Positions 56,766 to 64,000 of a stretch of DNA of 64,000 nucleotides are shown here, piece after piece (position 1 is the first letter of the stretch; each line of letters starts with the position of its first letter). Origin of the DNA: Bifidobacterium bombi DSM 19703 (lineage in GTDB: Bacteria > Actinomycetota > Actinomycetes > Actinomycetales > Bifidobacteriaceae). The notes beneath the pieces were generated by a model. It was not told the origin of the DNA. It searched no databases and saw only the letters and a program-made list of their open reading frames with translations. The translations under genes and the position numbers were made by a program. The stretch is taken from contig NZ_ATLK01000001.1 in NCBI RefSeq assembly GCF_000737845.1, positions 248,001 to 312,000 on the forward strand, in the 5' to 3' direction.

Positions 56766-58043
56766 TCAGTCTTCGTGCTCCGCCGTTCGTTCTCCAGGCA
56801 GCTTGGAGGAGATGCAGCAGAACCAAGGCAGCGCCACGACGATGAGCCCTATGGCACACGCGGAGAGCAGGGGGATGAACTCTCTCCCATCGAGGACGAA
56901 CGAAGCGAACAGCGGACCGAGGATGTAGCCCATGGATTGGGCGGTGTTAAGCAGCCCGAACATACGTCCGCTGTATCTCGGACCTGCAAGTCTGGCCGCC
57001 ACGACCGGCTGGGAGATGCCCAGCATGACCTCTCCGAGACCGAAGACGATGATGCCGAAGGAGGCTATGGATAGGACCACGGGCGTGGAATCGAATGCAA
57101 GAGCCAGGTCGATCAGAACCCAGGCGAGGGCCCAGAAGATGGGGACCGTCCTGAGCATGACCACGTGATTGCCGTCTTTGAGGCGCGGCAGGAGAATGAC
57201 GTTCATGATGACGACCGCGAAGGTATTGACCACGTCCACCACCGAGAGCGACCAGCGTGGTATCTGGGGGTCGGAGATGAGGGTGGTCACCAGGCCTGAG
57301 TCGAACTGTGAGTAGCCGAAGATGTCCATGAAAAGCGTACCTATGGCGAGGAGCGTCATGGTCAGGACCACCTTGCGCATGAAGGACGAGTTGGTTGCCG
57401 TGTCCGGGGAGAACGAGCTTTTCACCTGAGGGACCTGTATTTCCTGGACCTGAGCCATATTTTGCCTCGTCAGTCTGCGCAGGTGGTAGTGCCGCTCCAG
57501 GAGCAGGAGTGCGAGGCTCACGAAAGCAAAGCCAATGCCTCTTGCGGCGAACCCCGCGCGGTAGAACAAGTCAGAGCCGGCTGCTGCAATCAGTCCACCG
57601 ACGGCGGCACCCAAACCGATGCCCAGATTGAGTTCGGCCTGGTTGATGCCATACACGATGCTGTGCTGCTTCTCGTCGGTGATCAAGGTGAGTATGCTCG
57701 TCCAGGCGGTCATCATGGACATGCCCAGTCCTGACACGAATGCGGCGCCCAGGGCCATGGGGAAGGAGGTTGACACGGCGAAGATGATGGGGCCGACGAT
57801 GCTGAACGCCAAGGCGATATGCATGGCGATCCAGGGTGAGCGCTTATCGGAGAGCCAGCCGATGATCGGGTTGCCAATAAGCGATGCGATGGAACTGACG
57901 GTCACGGTCAACGTCGCCTCGCTCATGCTGGCACCCAATGAGTGCGTGGTGAACAGGAGCTCGATGGGCATGACCAGTCCCGTCCCGAAACTGCATATGA
58001 GGTCGACGATGAGCATCGCTCGCAGATAGTTCGGCAGGCTCAT
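56766..58043 (-). CDS. Major facilitator superfamily transporter
   Basis: A 425-residue membrane protein with about 12 hydrophobic segments in two halves. They are joined by a charged cytoplasmic loop near residues 200-240 ('RHYHLRRLTRQNMAQVQEIQ'). The MFS signature between segments 2 and 3 is 'GWLSDKRSPWIA'. It resembles drug-efflux type MFS proteins of Gram-positive bacteria. The start at 58043, read from the minus strand, follows AAGGGAATTC. The longer frame to 58223 lies in the pyr promoter region. It is divergent from the pyr operon. The substrate is unknown. Confidence 0.85.
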   Translation of the reverse strand: MSLPNYLRAMLIVDLICSFGTGLVMPIELLFTTHSLGASMSEATLTVTVSSIASLIGNPIIGWLSDKRSPWIAMHIALAFSIVGPIIFAVSTSFPMALGAAFVSGLGMSMMTAWTSILTLITDEKQHSIVYGINQAELNLGIGLGAAVGGLIAAAGSDLFYRAGFAARGIGFAFVSLALLLLERHYHLRRLTRQNMAQVQEIQVPQVKSSFSPDTATNSSFMRKVVLTMTLLAIGTLFMDIFGYSQFDSGLVTTLISDPQIPRWSLSVVDVVNTFAVVIMNVILLPRLKDGNHVVMLRTVPIFWALAWVLIDLALAFDSTPVVLSIASFGIIVFGLGEVMLGISQPVVAARLAGPRYSGRMFGLLNTAQSMGYILGPLFASFVLDGREFIPLLSACAIGLIVVALPWFCCISSKLPGERTAEHED

Positions 58044-58108
58044 GAATTCCCTTAACCAGCGCAAGCGGGTCTCCCTCCCGGATTGAAATGTGTGTTCCTG
58101 AGGATTAT

Positions 58109-58136
58109 AGCCGAAGGGCGTGCCGTCCCATCGGCT
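58109..58136 (+). promoter_or_regulatory. Stem-loop in the leader of the pyr operon
   Basis: AGCCGA (58109-58114) pairs with TCGGCT (58131-58136). After one A/A mismatch, GGG (58116-58118) pairs with CCC (58127-58129). It lies about 160 bases before pyrB in the spacer to the divergent MFS gene. No T-run follows, so its role is open. Confidence 0.3.
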
Positions 58137-58298
58137 TGGGGCGCAATTATGCATGGACAATCCGATGTGCTTGGTCGGGTTTCGGCCGGTCTGGTTTCGT
58201 GCAAGGTCACTGCATCGATCCATGTGTTCTTCTGTCGGGAACGGTCGCTATTGTGGTACAGGTCACGCAAGGTGACCACCTTAATGGAAGGTGGGCCG

Positions 58299-59549
58299 TT
58301 GTCAGTAACACAGAACGTATTCTCATCGCAATCGCGAGATGATGATTCCAAAGGCCGCGAATCTCGGACATCGATGGCCGGCCGCAGTCTGGTGACGTTG
58401 GACGACATCTCCACGGGTCAGATTCTGGAGTTGATACACAAGGCACGATACATCGAATCCAATCGGGAAAAAGTGGCGGGCACATGCAATGGCAGGGTGC
58501 TTGCCACTTTGTTTTATGAGCCGAGCACGCGAACCAGGCTCAGCTTCGAGACTGCCATGCTGCGCCTGGGAGGTCATGTGGTTGGTTTCCCCAGCGCTAA
58601 ACTGTCATCGGCCACCAAAGGCGAAACCGTGTACGATACACTGAAGGTAGTCTCGAACTACGCGGATGTGGTCGCCATACGCCACCCCAAGGAAGGTGCC
58701 GTACTGGTGGCGGCGGACGCCGCGGATGTGCCGGTCATCAACGCCGGTGACGGCGGTCATATGCATCCCACGCAGACCTTGGCGGATTTGGCCACCCTTG
58801 ACTCAAGGCTCGGACGATTCACGGATATTACCATAGGGTTGTGCGGCGATCTCAGGTTCGGCCGTACGGTGCACTCGCTGATCGAGACCCTGTGCCGCTT
58901 CGGCGGGGTCCGGTTCGTGCTGATTAGCCCGGAAGAGCTCAGAACGCCCCGCTATGTACGGGACGTCATCGACGCCAGCGCCACATGTTCGTATGTTGAG
59001 ACAGGCAGCCTTACGGACGTCATCGGGGACCTGGACGCACTGTACATGACCCGCGTCCAGCAGGAGCGCTTCGAGAACGAGTCCGATTATCTGCGGCTGC
59101 GTGACACCTACGTGCTGGATACGGAGAAGATGACCCTGGCCAAACCGAACATGCCTGTGCTGCACCCCCTGCCCAGGGTCAATGAGATCGCCAGAGACGT
59201 GGACAAGGATCCTCGTGCCGCCTATTTCGAGCAGACGAGACAGGGCATGCTCATGCGCATGGCTCTGGAGAGTTCCGTGCTCGGTGATGAGCTTGCAGGC
59301 TACGATCCACTTGGTGGAGTCGATCTGACGGTACACGACGATGGTGCGCAAAACGGTCAGGACGAGGGGTCCTTTGCGCGGTTGGCACGCTCCTCAATAC
59401 TCATCGATGGGGTCTGTCCCAATCCGCATTGCATTACCACGTCCGAAAACGGGCTTGAACAGCGCTGTTATCGAATCGTCACGGGTGACGACGTCCGGAC
59501 CGGTGCGGCTGGGCGGCGTTGCGTCTATTGCGATGCGGAGCTGGACTGA
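58299..59549 (+). CDS. pyrB: Aspartate carbamoyltransferase fused to a PyrI-type zinc domain
   Basis: A 416-residue protein, first enzyme of UMP synthesis after carbamoyl phosphate. Residues about 25-335 are a full catalytic chain: 'FYEPSTRTRLSFETAMLRLG', 'SATKGETVYDTLKVVSNYAD', 'HPTQTLADLATLDSR' and 'VLHPLPRVNEIARDVDKDPR'. After 'GDELAGYDPL' come about 35 linker residues. Then follows the regulatory-chain zinc domain with C-x4-C ('CPNPHC', 59415-59432) and C-x2-C ('CVYC', 59520-59531). The nucleotide-binding domain of PyrI (about 100 residues) is absent, and no separate pyrI occurs before pyrC. The start is uncertain: TTG 58299 (GAAGG upstream), ATG 58284 or ATG 58374. Confidence 0.88.
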   Translation: MSVTQNVFSSQSRDDDSKGRESRTSMAGRSLVTLDDISTGQILELIHKARYIESNREKVAGTCNGRVLATLFYEPSTRTRLSFETAMLRLGGHVVGFPSAKLSSATKGETVYDTLKVVSNYADVVAIRHPKEGAVLVAADAADVPVINAGDGGHMHPTQTLADLATLDSRLGRFTDITIGLCGDLRFGRTVHSLIETLCRFGGVRFVLISPEELRTPRYVRDVIDASATCSYVETGSLTDVIGDLDALYMTRVQQERFENESDYLRLRDTYVLDTEKMTLAKPNMPVLHPLPRVNEIARDVDKDPRAAYFEQTRQGMLMRMALESSVLGDELAGYDPLGGVDLTVHDDGAQNGQDEGSFARLARSSILIDGVCPNPHCITTSENGLEQRCYRIVTGDDVRTGAAGRRCVYCDAELD

Positions 59550-59637
59550 GAGGCTGCTGCCCGATGGGTCAATGGCGTGGCCGCAGGCGGTTTGGGGGCA
59601 GATTTCCAGGCAAAGAGAACATGTAGGGAGGCGAAGG

Positions 59638-61185
59638 ATGCTGACGTTGCGCGATGTTCGTGTGTGGGACACCGACGAGGTGATCGATGTGGTCGTTGAT
59701 GCACCGGAAGCTGGTCGGACGCTCATCGAGGCGGATTCCGTCATCGAAGGCGATGTGGACGCCTCGGGACTGACGCTTGCACCGGGATTGGCCGACCCGC
59801 ACGTCCATTTCCGGGATTTGGAACAATGTGACAAGGAGACGATGCTTACCGGTTCCCAGGCTGCGGCCGCCGGCGGCTACACGGATGTACTTGTCATGCC
59901 GAACACCCGGCCGAAAGCCGATGCCCGAAGGCTAAGACCGGACGAGTCCTGTGCGCTGGGTGACGAGAGGTGTGCGCGTGAAGGCTCGGCGGCGGACGAG
60001 CACGAGGGCGTTCAAACCAATGCCGCCGATTCCGCGGAGAAGGGGGAGGGGCGGCAGTCGGACGCCTTATCCCGACCGTGGAACGACCTCGAGGTCACGA
60101 GCGTGCTCGATTACCTCGACCGCTACGAGTCTTTGCGCGGAGTGCGTTTGCCAGTGGACTATGCGCTGTCAATCTGTGCTTCGTCAGGTATGGGCCCGCA
60201 TGCGGTGAGCGCCCACGAGATTGCTGGTTTCGCCTCGTTACGCCACCGTCTGGCGGCAATCACCGATGATGGTGCCGCGATTGCTCCGCAGATGCTGGAT
60301 GATGTGCTGTCCACGGCGAAGCATGTCGGGTTGCCCGTGCTGGAGCACTGTGAACATCATGACTCGGGCGTCATGAACGAGGGCACGGTGAACAGGGAGC
60401 TTGGCGTCGAAGGCATACCAGCGTCAACCGAGCTCGACATCGTGGAGCGCGACATCGAGGCGGTGCGCCACAACCTGGTGCATCTGCACTTCCAACATGT
60501 GAGCACTGCTGGGGCTTTCGAGGCAGTGCGCAGAGCCAAGGCGGAAGGCCTGCCAGTCACATGCGAAACCGCACCGCATTACTTGGCATTGTGCGATGAA
60601 GACGTACGTCGTTATGGTGCCATGGCCAAGATGAACCCACCGCTGCGCTCGCAGGCGGACATGGAGGCCGCTGTGCGGGCGGTCGCCGATGGAACCGTGG
60701 ACATGATTGCCACTGATCATGCACCGCATACTGCGGCGCAGAAAGCGGCCGGATTGATTGATGCTCCCAACGGCATCGTCGGGCTAGAAACCGCTTATGG
60801 GGTATGTCATAAGGTTCTTGTTGACGCCGGGGTCATCACCGAGCGCAGGCTTGTCGAGCTTATGTCCGTGGCGCCCATGAGGCTCATGGGTGGCCATGAA
60901 TGTGATATCGACGAACTGCTGGGCCGAACCACAGGCGTTCCGACCTGCAAGCGGACGCTTGATTTGCGCATCGCACGTCGCCGGCAGCGAGCCAACCTCA
61001 CGGTGATCGACACCAATGCCGAGTGGACCGTTGATGCCGGAAGCTTCCATTCGAAGGCGCGTAATACGCCGTTCGGGGGCTGGAGACTGACAGGACGGCC
61101 GCTGGCCACGATTCTGGATGGCAAACTGTGCATGAGCAGACTGCCCGTCGCACGAATTCGAAGTGGAACCGTCGAGGTGAGGTGA
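59638..61185 (+). CDS. pyrC: Dihydroorotase, with insertion
   Basis: A 515-residue zinc amidohydrolase that cyclises carbamoyl aspartate to dihydroorotate. Metal-site motifs are 'GLADPHVHFRD', 'VLEHCEHH', 'LHFQHVSTAGAFEAV' and 'MIATDHAPHTAAQKAAG'. 'PNGIVGLETAYGV' marks the multifunctional/class I type. ATG 59638 follows GGGAGGCGAAGG. The frame is open to 59341, overlapping pyrB, but without homology. About 55 polar residues (nt 59920-60085) lie between 'VMPNTRP' and the next conserved helix, making the protein longer than the usual 425-495. It sits 88 bases after pyrB. Confidence 0.92.
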   Translation: MLTLRDVRVWDTDEVIDVVVDAPEAGRTLIEADSVIEGDVDASGLTLAPGLADPHVHFRDLEQCDKETMLTGSQAAAAGGYTDVLVMPNTRPKADARRLRPDESCALGDERCAREGSAADEHEGVQTNAADSAEKGEGRQSDALSRPWNDLEVTSVLDYLDRYESLRGVRLPVDYALSICASSGMGPHAVSAHEIAGFASLRHRLAAITDDGAAIAPQMLDDVLSTAKHVGLPVLEHCEHHDSGVMNEGTVNRELGVEGIPASTELDIVERDIEAVRHNLVHLHFQHVSTAGAFEAVRRAKAEGLPVTCETAPHYLALCDEDVRRYGAMAKMNPPLRSQADMEAAVRAVADGTVDMIATDHAPHTAAQKAAGLIDAPNGIVGLETAYGVCHKVLVDAGVITERRLVELMSVAPMRLMGGHECDIDELLGRTTGVPTCKRTLDLRIARRRQRANLTVIDTNAEWTVDAGSFHSKARNTPFGGWRLTGRPLATILDGKLCMSRLPVARIRSGTVEVR

Positions 61186-61351
61186 GGGATGTTTTTAGCG
61201 CGACTCGGGTTGAGAGTCCATTCGAAGCGACCCCGGTTACTCATAATGACGGAATGCAGCCGAACGTGCGTAGCCTGCAAGCGGCGTGGCATGATATGGG
61301 CGGATAACCCGCTCGAAAAAGACCTGTACGGACATCATCGAAAGGAGCATC

Positions 61352-62374
61352 GTGGACAAACTCATTGAAGCCATCGAAGCCAAAGACAATCCCAGCGTCG
61401 TCGGGCTCGATCCCACCGAGGCGTTGATTCCGGCGCAGGTACTCGAGTCCTTAAACGGGCAGGCCGGCGAGGATGGCGATAACGTCGCGGTCGATCGGCA
61501 GTCAATCGCAGGAGAGGATGTTTCTTCACAGGCAAGCTCTTATCCGGCAGGTCAAGTGGCTGCCGCGTTCTATGATTTCAACCGCGCCGTCATCGATGCC
61601 GTCAAGGATATCGTTCCGGCCGTCAAGCCTCAGATTGCCATGTATGAGGCATACGGTGCCTTGGGAATCGACGCCTACAGACTGACTTGCGAGTATGCGC
61701 ACAGTCAGGGGCTGTACGTGTTGGGTGATATCAAACGCGGTGACATCGGCTCCACAGCCGCTGCGTATGCGAAGCACCTGACGGGTGTCGGCGGTCGAAA
61801 CGAAGAGCGCAATGGCCAGCCATGGACCGAGGATGCAATCACCGTGAACCCTTATTTCGGGACCGACGGCATCACGCCGTTCATGGACGCTGCAGCGGGG
61901 AATGGCAAGGACGTCTTCGCCCTGGTGCGTACCTCGAATCCTTCCAGCAGGGAGATACAGGAGCTGCGGTTGGAGGGCGGCGGGTGTCTGTATGAGCATG
62001 TGGCGGATCTAGTCGAGGATTGGGGCCGTGCGAGCAGAGGCGACCATGGCTATTCGCGTTTGGGCGCAGTGGTGGGTGCCACTCATCCACGTCAGGGTCT
62101 CGAGCTACGCAGGAGGATGGCACACACCTTCTTCCTGGTTCCTGGATATGGGGTGCAGGGCGGAACCGCGAACGATGTCGCCGGCATGTTCGACGACAAT
62201 AGGTCGGGCGCCATCGTCAATTCCTCCCGCGGGATCATCGGCGCCTGGCAGAAGTCCGGGGAATACAGTCCGGACATGGACGCTCAGGAGGCGATCGATC
62301 TCGTGGCGAAGACAGCCCGTGCCGCAGTCATCGCCATGCGCGACGATCTGGCACAGGCTTTGAGGAGCCGATGA
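61352..62374 (+). CDS. pyrF: Orotidine 5'-phosphate decarboxylase, type 2
   Basis: A 340-residue enzyme that makes UMP from OMP. The catalytic Lys/Asp motif is 'VLGDIKRGDIGSTAAAYAKH'. 'FYDFNRAVIDAVKDIVPAVK' and the phosphate-binding end 'GIIGAWQ' are of the type 2 (PyrF2) group found in actinobacteria. The GTG at 61352 follows AAGGAG. Residues about 33-66 are a polar insertion ('GEDGDNVAVDRQSIAGEDVS'), which accounts for the greater length. A possible separate -10 (CATGAT, 61290-61295) precedes it. Confidence 0.92.
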   Translation: MDKLIEAIEAKDNPSVVGLDPTEALIPAQVLESLNGQAGEDGDNVAVDRQSIAGEDVSSQASSYPAGQVAAAFYDFNRAVIDAVKDIVPAVKPQIAMYEAYGALGIDAYRLTCEYAHSQGLYVLGDIKRGDIGSTAAAYAKHLTGVGGRNEERNGQPWTEDAITVNPYFGTDGITPFMDAAAGNGKDVFALVRTSNPSSREIQELRLEGGGCLYEHVADLVEDWGRASRGDHGYSRLGAVVGATHPRQGLELRRRMAHTFFLVPGYGVQGGTANDVAGMFDDNRSGAIVNSSRGIIGAWQKSGEYSPDMDAQEAIDLVAKTARAAVIAMRDDLAQALRSR

Positions 62375-62603
62375 TGCCGCATTCAATCCGGACCAGCATC
62401 GTGCCTTCCTGCCCGGTTCATCCTTCAACGCCGTGTCGGACAACCCCATTCGGCGGCGATTGGGATAATGCCTACAGTGACGATTTCGCGAATGCCGTTT
62501 CCCGACGCTTCCTTTGGTCCAGATCGCGGCGGGAGGCCCAAGTTCTATCCTCAGGACAAAAACGTGCCAGCCATATCATCAAACCGAGCCGACAAGGAGA
62601 GTA

Positions 62604-63491
62604 ATGACTGCAACATCATTCATGTCAACGCGCCCTGGTGCTTCATCGCGCCAAGTGCTTGGCGGTTCCGTCAGGGCCGCCGACCAAGTGGTGGCCGAGG
62701 CTGCCGCCGCAGGCCGGATTCCAGGCCGTCGAACGACCCGTGTCGTCAGTCAGGAACTCCTGAATGACCATCAGGGGATATACCGCCTCGTGCTCAGCGA
62801 CTCCTACACCGCGGCACACGCAGAACCGGCTCAGTTCGTGAATCTGTACCCGGCGAACAGTCAGATGCTGTTGCCAAGGCCTTTCGGTGTCGCCGGCGTC
62901 CACGGTCAGGATGTGGAGCTCATCTATCAGATCGTCGGTGCAGGCACCGAAGAATTCAGCCACCTGGTGTCGGGTGATTCCATCGATATGATGGGGCCAC
63001 TGGGCACGCCGTTCGATGTGAGCGGACGGGCCGATTATGTCCTTGTGGGAGGAGGGCTCGGCATACCGCCGTTGTTGTACACCGCTCAGCTTTTGGCTGA
63101 GCGTGACGATGTCCAGGTGACCACGGCGTTTGGTTATCGTGACGGTCATTTCGCACAGGAGACGGCTGCACGGTACGTTCCTCCCGAAAGGATGCATGCC
63201 ATCAGTGATGCCCAGGGTAATGTGGTGGATCTGCTCAACGACATCGAAGATGGGCTAGGGGATGCCGATTTACCTCCAGTCATTCTTTCATGCGGGCCAA
63301 TGCCGATGATGCGTGCGGTGGCGAAGTGGGCCGCCCGGCGTGGCATGGCTTGCCAATTGAGTCTCGAGGCCCGGATGGGCTGTGGCTATGGCGCGTGTGT
63401 GGCGTGCGTGGTCGATACGCCACAGGGGCGTTTGAAGGTATGCAAGGATGGTCCGGTGTTCACTTCCGAGCGTCTTGGCTGGAACGTGTGA
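62604..63491 (+). CDS. pyrK: Dihydroorotate dehydrogenase electron transfer subunit
   Basis: A 295-residue FAD and 2Fe-2S subunit that links dihydroorotate dehydrogenase PyrD (type 1B) to NAD+. The FAD-binding part has 'NLYPANSQMLLPRPFGVAG', and the NAD part 'DYVLVGGGLGIPPLLYTAQL'. The C-terminal cluster ligands are in 'RMGCGYGACVACVVDTPQG' plus 'KVCKDGPVF'. ATG 62604 follows AAGGAGAG. A short open frame begins at the pyrF stop (62371), but it has no ribosome site or homology. pyrD follows. Confidence 0.92.
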   Translation: MTATSFMSTRPGASSRQVLGGSVRAADQVVAEAAAAGRIPGRRTTRVVSQELLNDHQGIYRLVLSDSYTAAHAEPAQFVNLYPANSQMLLPRPFGVAGVHGQDVELIYQIVGAGTEEFSHLVSGDSIDMMGPLGTPFDVSGRADYVLVGGGLGIPPLLYTAQLLAERDDVQVTTAFGYRDGHFAQETAARYVPPERMHAISDAQGNVVDLLNDIEDGLGDADLPPVILSCGPMPMMRAVAKWAARRGMACQLSLEARMGCGYGACVACVVDTPQGRLKVCKDGPVFTSERLGWNV

Positions 63492-63738
63492 TCGGCCTGT
63501 TGCTATGTGGACCGCAATGGGTGAGCGAGGGGTTTTCGTTTTGCCTGTCTCTCATCGGAACCTTCGCACTGGATTGGCAGGTACGGCATGACGATTTGGT
63601 GGCGTGGTGGGCTTGTCTGATCGGATGGGGTGTTCAAGGCAAGGATGACGCAGTACGTACTGCAGTGCACGGATGGGGAAAGCCGTCAAGATTCGAATGG
63701 AGAAAACAAAAATGACGCGAAGCAAGGAGCATACGTCG

Positions 63739-64000
63739 ATGAACGAGTTGGACTTGCACAAATGGCGGTATCAAACGGTCGTCGCCGGCGTGCGGTGGAA
63801 GAATCCGGTTGGTACCGCCTCCGGCACGTTTCAGTTGGATGCCTGCGGCGACTACTATGATGTCAGCGGTCTTGGCGCGATTTGTACGAAAGGGGTCTCG
63901 CCTGTGCCGTGGGAAGGGAATCCCGGCCCACGCACTGCGGAGAGTCCGGCCGGTATGGTCAATGCGGTAGGACTTCAAAATCCAGGAGTGGACCACTATC
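63739..64000 (+). CDS. pyrD: Dihydroorotate dehydrogenase, type 1B (3' end outside window)
   Basis: The first 87 codons of the catalytic FMN subunit. 'WKNPVGTASGTFQLDACGD', 'LGAICTKGVSPVPWEGNPGP' and 'ESPAGMVNAVGLQNPGVDHY' are typical of the class that works with PyrK. ATG 63739 has AAGGAG 9 bases upstream. An in-frame ATG at 63712 would add nine residues. The gene continues beyond the window. About 220 bases between pyrK and pyrD hold no other gene I can support. Confidence 0.93.
   Translation, partial: MNELDLHKWRYQTVVAGVRWKNPVGTASGTFQLDACGDYYDVSGLGAICTKGVSPVPWEGNPGPRTAESPAGMVNAVGLQNPGVDHY

Noticed and set aside
62371..62604. A 77-codon frame starting at the pyrF stop (ATGA-like overlap)
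   Set aside because: No ribosome site, no homology and atypical composition. The next pyr gene, pyrK, begins at 62604 with a strong ribosome site.
63290..63715. A 141-codon frame across the pyrK end and the pyrK-pyrD spacer
   Set aside because: It shadows pyrK in another frame, and its Trp-rich tail resembles no protein family.
1..64000. CRISPR arrays, transposases, integrases and attachment sites
   Set aside because: No regularly spaced repeats, no transposase or integrase motifs and no tRNA-derived direct repeat were seen near tRNA-Leu.

Overview
The window reads as chromosomal core DNA of a moderately GC-rich actinobacterium, most likely Bifidobacterium or a close relative in the Bifidobacteriaceae. 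Three things point there: the eno-divIC-DUF501-ppx order, the rpsT/HIT/lepA/hemW neighbourhood, and a pyr operon running pyrB(I)-C-F-K-D with a PyrB sequence close to what I remember of bifidobacterial PyrB. I see no phage, insertion sequence, CRISPR array or rRNA. The only RNA gene found is one tRNA-Leu(UAA). Species cannot be fixed by reading alone.

Layout. 1-6.2 kb: the 3' part of an FtsX-type ABC permease, an aldo/keto reductase, and a two-component system on the minus strand (an unusual tandem kinase plus a LuxR-type regulator). 6.4-12.4 kb: proline iminopeptidase, proC, two peptidase-S51-like proteins on either side of ychF, a zinc-ribbon protein and a DUF488 protein. 12.5-18 kb: an NTF2-like protein, hsp20, a uracil-type permease, gluconate kinase, a GntR regulator and a gnd gene reduced by internal deletion. 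18-30 kb: a giant UPF0182 membrane protein, pth-mfd, enolase, divIC, DUF501 and ppx. 30-39 kb: tRNA-Leu, L-serine dehydratase, FKBP, greA, a hemolysin-III family protein, rpsT, a frameshifted HIT gene, lepA and hemW. 39-55 kb: gltB-gltD (glutamate synthase), a small membrane protein, an orphan ABC ATPase, trmI, metE-metF and glnE. 55-58 kb: a decayed Vex-type ABC transporter and an MFS transporter. 58-64 kb: the UMP biosynthesis operon.

Genes that work together. gltBD and glnE concern ammonium assimilation and its control. metE and metF make methionine and its methyl donor. The pyr genes carry carbamoyl phosphate and aspartate to UMP, and the permease at 14.2 kb probably salvages pyrimidine bases. 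pip frees proline from peptides and proC makes it.

Main oddities: (i) the aspartate transcarbamoylase ORF carries at its C-terminus only the zinc domain of the regulatory chain PyrI, without the CTP/ATP-binding domain; (ii) an 846-residue protein joins a complete histidine kinase to a second membrane domain and a degenerate dimerisation helix whose phosphoacceptor His is Gln; (iii) several broken genes (gnd, HIT, ABC transporter); (iv) long polar insertions in several otherwise conserved enzymes; (v) clean inverted repeats in front of hsp20, gltB, metE and the aldo/keto reductase.
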